Source: Candidatus Neomicrothrix sp. UBA2110 (GTDB lineage Bacteria > Actinomycetota > Acidimicrobiia > Acidimicrobiales > Poriferisodalaceae). From it: a stretch of DNA of 8,307 bases. Location: NCBI GenBank assembly GCA_002331465.1, contig DCYM01000126.1, forward strand, positions 1 to 8,307, in the 5' to 3' direction. The translations under genes and the position numbers were made by a program. Of this stretch, positions 1-5,026 are shown piece after piece (positions within the stretch are counted from its first letter, which is position 1; each line of letters opens with the position of its first letter). Under the pieces are notes generated by a model. The model searched no databases and was not told the origin of the DNA. It saw only the letters and a list, made by a program, of their open reading frames with translations.

Positions 1-180
1 TAAAAGAGCAATGTCGATTTCGCTGTATCTGCGACTGCCGCCAGGCGTACGTGCCGGTTCAACCAGTCCTTTACGCTCATAGATCCGGAGCGTTTGGGCA
101 TGAACGCCTGCTAGTTCAGCGGCAACTGAAATCACATAGACGGCCCGGGTTGGATCAGGCGGTACGGCTATTGGATCCAC
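1..180 (-). CDS. hspR: HspR, MerR-family heat-shock repressor (N-terminal 60 residues, cut by window edge)
   Basis: HspR represses the dnaK operon by binding HAIR inverted repeats, with DnaK acting as co-repressor in Streptomyces (family knowledge). Only the first 60 residues are present; the reading frame is open to base 1. A MerR-type winged helix-turn-helix is visible: VYVISVAAELAGVHAQTLRIY at about residues 14-34 minus its last residue forms the recognition part, followed by YERKGLVEPART and GGSRRYSEIDIALL, all typical of HspR. The start is GTG at 180-178, preceded by GGAGGA (192-187) six bases upstream. This ribosome site lies inside the end of dnaJ, and only two bases separate the dnaJ stop from this start, so hspR is the last visible gene of the operon and probably translationally coupled. 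The effector-end half of the protein is outside the window. Identity is secure as MerR family and strongly supported as HspR by sequence and position. Confidence 0.93.
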   Translation of the reverse strand, partial: MDPIAVPPDPTRAVYVISVAAELAGVHAQTLRIYERKGLVEPARTPGGSRRYSEIDIALL

Positions 181-182
181 GA

Positions 183-1100
183 TCAGTCCTCCTGCTGTTC
201 TTCATTTCGAGGTGACCAGTCGGTTACCTCATTTAGCGCTTCAATTGCGGCTCTTTCTTTGGGGTTTAACTCACTGGGAACAGCTATTTCCACCGTTACT
301 AACAAATCACCCATGGCTTTTGGGGTGTCAATACCTCGACCTTTTACTCGGAACGTGGTTCCCGATTTAGTGCCAGCTGGGACCTTCAACGTCACCGTTG
401 AGTGGTCATAGGTTGGAATTTTAATTTCAGAACCTAATGCCGCCTCTGGGAACGTGACTGGCACCGCGAGAGTGAGGTGCCGACCTTTTCGACCAAACAT
501 GGCATCATCCGCTACTTCAACGACAACGAAAAGATCACCGTTAGGCCCACCATTGCGACCACTACCTCCTTTACCGGTAACCCGTATGCGTTGTCCGTTA
601 TCAACCCCTGCAGGGATTCGCACTTTGGCTTGTCGGCGTTCCCCTTCAGCGTTGGTGCCGAGGCCCACAGTGGTAGTGACCCCATCGATTGCGTCGCGAA
701 ATCCGAGGTGTATTCGTGTCTCTTGATCCACCCCACGCATAGGGACAGGCCCTCTAGCCCCCCGATTTTTGCCGAAAAGATTTCCAAACATGCCGCTGAG
801 GTCATCAAAATCTTCGAAATGTACGTTGAATCCGTCAGGGCTAGATGCAAAGCCACCTGTGGTGGAGGGCCCCAGACGCCGAGCTTCGTCGTAGTCCGTG
901 CGTTTGGTCTGATCACCAAGAACGTCATAAGCAGCAGACACTTCTTTGAAGCGATCCTCGTTTCCCCCAGTTGCGTCAGGGTGATGGGTTCGTGCCAGTT
1001 TCCGATAGGCCTTGGTTATTTCTTTTGAGGAAGCGCTCGATGACACCCCAAGCACTGCGTAATAGTCCTTTTCAAACCATTCCCGCTGGATTGTCACCAT
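183..1100 (-). CDS. dnaJ: DnaJ (Hsp40) co-chaperone lacking the zinc-finger domain
   Basis: Cytoplasmic J-protein that stimulates the DnaK ATPase and delivers clients. The 305 residues contain a J domain at about 11-75 with the HPD motif at 40-42, a Gly/Phe-rich linker at about 82-123 (GGF, GMFGNLFGKNRG), and the C-terminal substrate-binding sandwich at about 125-278 (VRIPAGVDNGQRIRV, GPNGDLFVVVEV, VTFPEAALGSEIKIPT, GDLLVTVEIAVP). The four CxxCxGxG zinc-finger repeats that normally interrupt the first beta domain are absent; the chain passes directly from VGLGTN to RRQAKVRIPAG (about 144-163), and the protein has no cysteine. The frame is intact, so this is a domain-less architecture (CbpA or type II-like), not a frameshift. 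The strong site AGGAGG ends only 3 bases from the ATG at 1100, so the GTG at 1097, 6 bases away, may be the real start. It lies 27 bases after grpE and two before hspR. Confidence 0.95.
   Translation of the reverse strand: MVTIQREWFEKDYYAVLGVSSSASSKEITKAYRKLARTHHPDATGGNEDRFKEVSAAYDVLGDQTKRTDYDEARRLGPSTTGGFASSPDGFNVHFEDFDDLSGMFGNLFGKNRGARGPVPMRGVDQETRIHLGFRDAIDGVTTTVGLGTNAEGERRQAKVRIPAGVDNGQRIRVTGKGGSGRNGGPNGDLFVVVEVADDAMFGRKGRHLTLAVPVTFPEAALGSEIKIPTYDHSTVTLKVPAGTKSGTTFRVKGRGIDTPKAMGDLLVTVEIAVPSELNPKERAAIEALNEVTDWSPRNEEQQED
187..192 (-). promoter_or_regulatory. Ribosome binding site of hspR
   Basis: On the minus strand this reads GGAGGA, six bases before the GTG at 180. It lies inside the last codons of dnaJ and fixes the hspR start at 180 rather than at the in-frame GTG fifteen codons later. 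Confidence 0.8.
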
Positions 1101-1103
1101 TCA

Positions 1104-1109
1104 CCTCCT
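1104..1109 (-). promoter_or_regulatory. Ribosome binding site of dnaJ, bearing on start choice
   Basis: Minus-strand AGGAGG, followed by TGA, is a near-perfect anti-16S match in the 27-base grpE-dnaJ gap. It sits 3 bases from the ATG at 1100 but 6 bases from the GTG at 1097, which argues for initiation at the GTG. The two proteins differ by one residue. Confidence 0.75.
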
Positions 1110-1127
1110 CGTCATCAAACCCAGTTA

Positions 1128-1694
1128 TTAGTCACGCACTTTGACCATGGCCGCACGTAACACTCGCTCACCCCACCAGAACCCGGGGCGAAGTTCTTCA
1201 ACAACCAATTGCTCGCTGCCATCACCTGTTTCGTGCAGCACCGCCTCGTGTTGGTTGGGGTCGAACGGAGCTCCGACAGCTTCGATACGTCTCAACCCGG
1301 CTTTTTGTAGTACAGCTTCTAACGACGTCTTGATCGGCGCTACTTCTTCGAGACCTTGGGCCTCGGCGGCATCGCACGCATCCAATACAGGCAGCAGCGA
1401 TTCCGCGAGTCGCGATATGCCACTGGCAATACGCTGATCAATCCCGCCCGAACTTCGTCGACGGAAGTTTTCAAATTCCGCTTGGAGGCGCTGCAGCGAG
1501 TCTCGGTAGTCGTCGCGTTCAGTCGTAACGTTTTCGAGGGACTCAACTAGGGCTTCGACTGAAAGAGGTTCTAGGGGTTCGTCAGTTAACAGTTCGGGAT
1601 TCTCGATGCCAGGGTCGGCTGAGGAATCGACTAAGCCATCGACATCAAGATCAAGATCAGTCTGTTCAGAATTGTCGATATCTTCGTCTGTCAC
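1128..1694 (-). CDS. grpE: GrpE, nucleotide exchange factor of DnaK
   Basis: GrpE is a cytoplasmic dimer that releases ADP from DnaK and resets the chaperone cycle. The product is 188 residues, a normal length. It has an acidic, disordered N-terminus (about 1-48), a long helical dimerisation region at about 48-115 with the family motif QAEFENFRRR (71-80) and LPVLDACDAA (101-110), and the C-terminal beta domain at about 135-188 with GAPFDPNQHEAV (141-152), VVEELRPGFWW (164-174) and RVLRAAMVKV. The start is GTG at 1694-1692: in the GTGA overlap the dnaK stop TGA (1693-1691) shares two bases with it, giving classical translational coupling. A GAGG a few bases upstream, inside the dnaK end, can serve as ribosome site. 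It is the second gene of the operon. Confidence 0.96.
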   Translation of the reverse strand: MTDEDIDNSEQTDLDLDVDGLVDSSADPGIENPELLTDEPLEPLSVEALVESLENVTTERDDYRDSLQRLQAEFENFRRRSSGGIDQRIASGISRLAESLLPVLDACDAAEAQGLEEVAPIKTSLEAVLQKAGLRRIEAVGAPFDPNQHEAVLHETGDGSEQLVVEELRPGFWWGERVLRAAMVKVRD

Positions 1695-3511
1695 TGGTCC
1701 TCATCAATGATTTCCGCGTCAACAACGTCGTCTCCATCGTCCGCGTTAGCGGTCGAAGTGTCACCAGCTGTTTCGGCTGCAGACTCGTAAAGTTTTTGGC
1801 TGAACGATTGGCTAGCCGCGGTGAGTTCCTCGGTTGCCTTACTGATCGCGTCCACATCTTCGCCTTCTAAAGCTTCTTTGAGCGCGGTTAACGCCACTTC
1901 AACTTCGGCTTTATCCTCGTCGGACACTTGATCGCCTTGGTCGGTAAGCACCTTTTCGATCTGGTAGACGAGTGAGTCTGCGTTGTTTCGAATTTCGGCT
2001 ACTTCTCGGCGCTGCCGGTCTTCTTCCGCGTGGCTTTCGGCATCTTGAACCATCTTGTCAATGTCATCGTCGCTCAAGTTTGATTGGCCGCTGATCGTGA
2101 TGGATTGTTCTTTATCAGTTGCCCGATCTTTTGCCGAGACATTGACTATCCCATTGGCGTCAATGTCGAACGTGACTTCAATTTGGGGCACACCCCTTGG
2201 TGCAGGTGGTAGATCGACTAGCTGAAATTTTCCAAGAGTTTTGTTGCCTGAAGCCATTTCACGCTCACCTTGCAGAACGTGGATTTCGACTGAGGGTTGC
2301 ATGTCATCAGCGGTGGTGAATACTTCTGTCCGTTTCGTGGGGATCGTGGTGTTGCGTTCAATTAATTTCGTCATCACTCCCCCTTTGGTCTCAATACCGA
2401 GGCTCAGGGGCGTGACATCAAGAAGTAGGACGTCTTTCACGTCGCCTTTTAGAACCCCTGCTTGGATAGCGGCACCAACGGCGACTACCTCGTCAGGGTT
2501 CACGCCTTTATGAGCTTCTTTACCCGTCATTTCGAGAACGAGATCTTGCACCGCCGGCATTCGGGTGGACCCGCCCACCATGATGACGTGGTCGATGTCG
2601 CTCGGGCTCAAATTCGCGTCCTCTATTGCTTGTTTGAAGGGAGGTTTGCATCGGTCGACAAGGTCAGTAGTGATCTCCTGGAACTTGGCTCTGGTCAGCT
2701 CGTAGTCGAGATGCAACGGTCCGCTGTCAGTCGCAGTAATGAACGGCAAGTTGATTTGAGTTGTTTGTTTTGACGACAAATCTTTTTTCGCTTGTTCACC
2801 GGCTTCTTTCAGTCGTTGGAGCGCCATCGCGTCTGCCTTGAGATCGACACCATGGTCACCTTTGAAAGAATCAGATAACCAATCGATAACCCGTTCGTCC
2901 CAGTCGTCTCCACCAAGGCGGGTGTCACCTGCTGTGGACTTCACCTCAAAGACTCCGTCACCGATCTCAAGTACCGACACGTCAAAGGTGCCTCCACCAA
3001 GGTCGAAAACTAAGATTGTTTGATCCGAAGTTTCTTTGTCTAAGCCGTATGCAAGGGCGGCGGCGGTCGGTTCATTGATGATCCGCAGAACTTCAAGTCC
3101 CGCTATCTGCCCTGCTTCTTTGGTAGCGGTGCGCTGTGCATCGTCGAAGTAAGCAGGAACGGTGATTACTGCTTCATTGACTTCTTCCCCAAGGTACTCC
3201 TCGGCGTCGCGTTTGAGTTTTTGCAGAACTCTGGCTGCAATCTCTTGTGGGGTGTAGGACTTGTCGTCAATTTCGACTGTCCAATTTGTGCCAACGTGAC
3301 GCTTTACCGACGCTAACGTCCGATCCGGGTTAGTGACCGCTTGTCGTTTAGCCACCTCGCCTGTCAGTACTTCACCACTCTTAGAAAATCCGACGATCGA
3401 GGGTGTCGTCCGGTCACCTTCGGCATTTGCGATAACGGTGGGCTCTCCACCTTCCATCGTTGATACCACTGAGTTAGTGGTTCCAAGATCGATGCCAACT
3501 GCCTTAGACAT
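1691..3511 (-). CDS. dnaK: DnaK, Hsp70 chaperone
   Basis: ATP-driven folding chaperone of the cytoplasm, 606 residues. The nucleotide-binding domain spans about 1-355, with phosphate loop 1 IDLGTTNSVV (7-16), VPAYFDDAQR (118-127), phosphate loop 2 VFDLGGGTFDVSVL (168-181) and the adenosine motif MVGGSTRMPA (311-320). The interdomain linker VLLLDVTPLSLGIE is at 361-374 and the substrate-binding domain follows to about 505. A helical lid comes next, ending in an acidic tail VVDAEIIDEDQ. The stretch after about residue 75 lacks the roughly 24-residue insert of Gram-negative DnaK, fitting an actinobacterial origin. ATG at 3511 is preceded by AGGAGG (3526-3521) at 9 bases. It is the first gene of the operon; a sigma-70-type promoter and HspR-like operator lie about 95-130 bases upstream, giving a leader of roughly 90 bases. 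Confidence 0.98.
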   Translation of the reverse strand: MSKAVGIDLGTTNSVVSTMEGGEPTVIANAEGDRTTPSIVGFSKSGEVLTGEVAKRQAVTNPDRTLASVKRHVGTNWTVEIDDKSYTPQEIAARVLQKLKRDAEEYLGEEVNEAVITVPAYFDDAQRTATKEAGQIAGLEVLRIINEPTAAALAYGLDKETSDQTILVFDLGGGTFDVSVLEIGDGVFEVKSTAGDTRLGGDDWDERVIDWLSDSFKGDHGVDLKADAMALQRLKEAGEQAKKDLSSKQTTQINLPFITATDSGPLHLDYELTRAKFQEITTDLVDRCKPPFKQAIEDANLSPSDIDHVIMVGGSTRMPAVQDLVLEMTGKEAHKGVNPDEVVAVGAAIQAGVLKGDVKDVLLLDVTPLSLGIETKGGVMTKLIERNTTIPTKRTEVFTTADDMQPSVEIHVLQGEREMASGNKTLGKFQLVDLPPAPRGVPQIEVTFDIDANGIVNVSAKDRATDKEQSITISGQSNLSDDDIDKMVQDAESHAEEDRQRREVAEIRNNADSLVYQIEKVLTDQGDQVSDEDKAEVEVALTALKEALEGEDVDAISKATEELTAASQSFSQKLYESAAETAGDTSTANADDGDDVVDAEIIDEDQ

Positions 3512-3606
3512 ATGATTTCTCCTCCTGTGGGGGGTGGGTCAGGGAGCAACTCGGGCGCTTAGAACAGCAAGTACACCAGGTGTGTTGTCGTTCCCGAATA
3601 CCTACC

Positions 3607-3635
3607 ATCATAAAAGTTGAGTCTATCATTTACAA
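3607..3635 (-). promoter_or_regulatory. Promoter of the dnaK-grpE-dnaJ-hspR operon
   Basis: Reading the minus strand, TTGTAA (3635-3630) and TATGAT (3612-3607) are separated by exactly 17 bases, matching the -35 and -10 consensus of a housekeeping sigma factor at 4/6 and 5/6 positions. Transcription would start near 3600, leaving a leader of about 90 bases before the dnaK ATG. The inverted repeat at 3612-3640 covers the -35 and spacer, as expected for a repressor-controlled heat-shock promoter. Confidence 0.7.
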
Positions 3636-3640
3636 CTTTT
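3612..3640. promoter_or_regulatory. HAIR-like inverted repeat, probable HspR operator
   Basis: AAAAGTTG (3612-3619) and CAACTTTT (3633-3640) form a perfect 8-base inverted repeat with a 13-base centre. Aligned to the known HspR box CTTGAGT-N7-ACTCAAG, the site reads GTTGAGT-N7-TTACAAC (3616-3636): one half-site matches 6 of 7 and the other 3 of 7. The spacing of 7 is exact. The position over the dnaK promoter and the presence of hspR in the operon support the assignment; the weak second half-site lowers certainty. Confidence 0.6.
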
Positions 3641-3658
3641 TTGTTAGCTTTCTTTAAT
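3629..3658 (+). promoter_or_regulatory. Possible promoter of gpmA
   Basis: TTTACA (3629-3634) and TTTAAT (3653-3658) lie 18 bases apart, each 5 of 6 to consensus. Transcription would begin near 3665, about 30 bases before the gpmA ATG. The -35 overlaps the right arm of the HAIR-like repeat, so it would be back-to-back with the dnaK promoter. Confidence 0.4.
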
Positions 3659-3694
3659 AACCTGTTTCAGTCTCAGCCAGATAGGGTGCGAGCT

Positions 3695-4411
3695 ATGGTC
3701 AGCAAGGCCACGCGGCTCGTCCTTCTTCGACATGGTCAAAGTCAGTGGAATCTCGAAAATCGATTTACCGGCTGGTTCGACGTTAATTTGACTGAAAAAG
3801 GCGTTGCCGAGGCAACCAGGGCGGGGGAGTTGCTGAGCGCGGCGGGCATCAGACCCGATGTCGTTCATACCTCACTTCAAACACGCGCTATTGCGACAGC
3901 CAATTTGGCCTTAGCTGCCTCTGATCTGCTCTGGATTCCCGTTCGGCGCAGCTGGCGACTCAATGAGCGACACTACGGCGCCCTCACCGGCTTGAACAAA
4001 GAAGAAACTGTCGCCCTTCATGGCACCGAGCAGGTGCACCTATGGCGTCGGAGCTATTCAACCGCACCACCTGACATGCCCTCGAATCATCCTTATAGCC
4101 CTAATGACGACATCCGTTACGCATCTGTTCCTAACACTTTGCTGCCCCGAAGCGAGTGCCTCGCCGATGTCTTCCACCGTTTAATCCCCTATTGGGAAGG
4201 CCCGTTGTCAGAAGATCTCAGGCATTTGGAAACAGTTCTTGTCGCAGCCCACGGAAACAGTCTGCGAGCACTGGTGAAGCACCTGGAAACGATACCCGAC
4301 GACGAAATTAGTGATCTCGAGATTCCTACTGGCGCACCACTCGTCTATGACCTCGACATCAATCTAAAGCCAGCTGAATCGTTACCAATTGCGGATCGCT
4401 ATTTGAGTTAA
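3695..4411 (+). CDS. gpmA: 2,3-bisphosphoglycerate-dependent phosphoglycerate mutase
   Basis: Interconverts 3- and 2-phosphoglycerate in glycolysis and gluconeogenesis through a phosphohistidine, in the cytoplasm. With this start the protein has 238 residues, close to the usual 230-250. Motifs of the cofactor-dependent family are clear: LVLLRHGQSQWN with the phospho-acceptor His13, RFTGWFDVNLTEKG (23-36), R64 in LQTRAI, RLNERHYGALTGLNKEE with Glu91, and AAHGNSLRALVKHL with the second catalytic His186. These correspond to H11, R62, E89 and H184 of E. coli GpmA, shifted by two. The frame stays open upstream to a TTG at 3617, but that would put the start inside the dnaK operator and add a non-homologous hydrophobic segment. 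ATG at 3695, with a weak AGGG eight bases before it, is preferred; GTG at 3686 is an alternative. It stands divergent to dnaK and alone. Confidence 0.95.
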   Translation: MVSKATRLVLLRHGQSQWNLENRFTGWFDVNLTEKGVAEATRAGELLSAAGIRPDVVHTSLQTRAIATANLALAASDLLWIPVRRSWRLNERHYGALTGLNKEETVALHGTEQVHLWRRSYSTAPPDMPSNHPYSPNDDIRYASVPNTLLPRSECLADVFHRLIPYWEGPLSEDLRHLETVLVAAHGNSLRALVKHLETIPDDEISDLEIPTGAPLVYDLDINLKPAESLPIADRYLS

Positions 4412-4414
4412 ATC

Positions 4415-4436
4415 CGTGTCTTTGGGTGACACGTTT
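4415..4436. terminator. Short hairpin between convergent gpmA and glnB
   Basis: CGTGTC (4415-4420) and GACACG (4428-4433) form a 6-base stem with a 7-base loop, followed by TTT on the plus strand and, read from the other side, preceded by a short A/T stretch. It occupies the 31-base gap between the two gene ends and could stop transcription from gpmA and perhaps glnB. The stem and T-tract are short, so efficiency is doubtful. Confidence 0.45.
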
Positions 4437-4442
4437 CGATCC

Positions 4443-4784
4443 CTAGAGAGCGTCTACTCCACGTTCGCCAGTTCGGATACGAGTGACGCTTTCCACTTCA
4501 GTGACCCACACCTTTCCATCACCGATTTTCTCGGTTCGTGCCGCCTGAACAAGGCAGTCAACTACTCGATCTGTGTCCGCGGCATCAACCAGTATTTCGA
4601 CCCGAACCTTGGGGATGAAATCCACGTGATATTCGGTTCCGCGATACGTCTCAGTGTGACCGCCCTGACGACCAAACCCCCGGACCTCAGATGCAGTAAG
4701 GCCCTGAACGTTGGTGTCTTGCAAAGCTTCAACAACAGCCTCAAGGCGGTGGGGTTTAATTACGGCAGTAACCAAACGAACCAT
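4443..4784 (-). CDS. glnB: P-II nitrogen regulatory protein
   Basis: Trimeric cytoplasmic signal protein that senses ATP/ADP and 2-oxoglutarate and controls ammonium uptake and assimilation. The 113 residues match the family length. The T-loop is intact at about 37-56 (GFGRQGGHTETYRGTEYHVDF), including Tyr52, equivalent to the Tyr51 that is uridylylated in enterobacteria and adenylylated in actinobacteria. The B-loop region is TEKIGDGKVWV (84-94) and the C-terminal signature is RIRTGERGVDAL (102-113). ATG at 4784 is preceded by GAGG eight bases upstream. P-II genes usually sit beside amtB, glnD or glnA; none is visible here, so it is solitary, with gpmA convergent and the EtfD-like gene divergent. 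GlnB and GlnK cannot be told apart from sequence alone, so the symbol is by convention. Confidence 0.95.
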   Translation of the reverse strand: MVRLVTAVIKPHRLEAVVEALQDTNVQGLTASEVRGFGRQGGHTETYRGTEYHVDFIPKVRVEILVDAADTDRVVDCLVQAARTEKIGDGKVWVTEVESVTRIRTGERGVDAL

Positions 4785-5026
4785 GTTCGCACCTCTTCGC
4801 GTCTTCCTTACCTATCAACCTTGTCACGCCAGCAAGCATCCGGCCAACGTCGGAGAAATAAAGATCACGGTTCCAGGCTTCTCACCTCTAGCCCAGATCG
4901 GAAACCTCTCTCCTTTCGGGTCTACCTCGTCGAACTCACCATCGTCTGTTCTTCACTAACAAATGATGCGAAGCTTTCAGACCGTTGGTGCGGTCCGTCG
5001 ACATTGTGTCCGGTAACTTGACCTAC

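Noticed and set aside
540..660. Frameshift or assembly gap as the cause of the missing DnaJ zinc finger
   Set aside because: The reading frame and homology are continuous on both sides of the junction and no cysteine-rich fragment appears in the other frames.
477..1028. A 183-codon plus-strand open frame antisense to dnaJ
   Set aside because: It lies entirely within the convincing dnaJ gene, has no family motif and no ribosome site; it is a by-product of the codon use on the other strand.
3617..3694. N-terminal extension of gpmA from TTG 3617, which looks like a signal peptide
   Set aside because: The start would lie inside the dnaK operator and promoter, and phosphoglycerate mutase is cytoplasmic with homology beginning at about 3695.
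4416..5021. A 201-codon plus-strand open frame across glnB and the following gap
   Set aside because: It is antisense to the clear P-II gene over most of its length and its product is low in recognisable structure; no ribosome site supports it.
4785..5026. A small gene or riboswitch in the gap between glnB and the EtfD-like gene
   Set aside because: Only very short open frames without ribosome sites and no convincing stem or conserved motif were visible.
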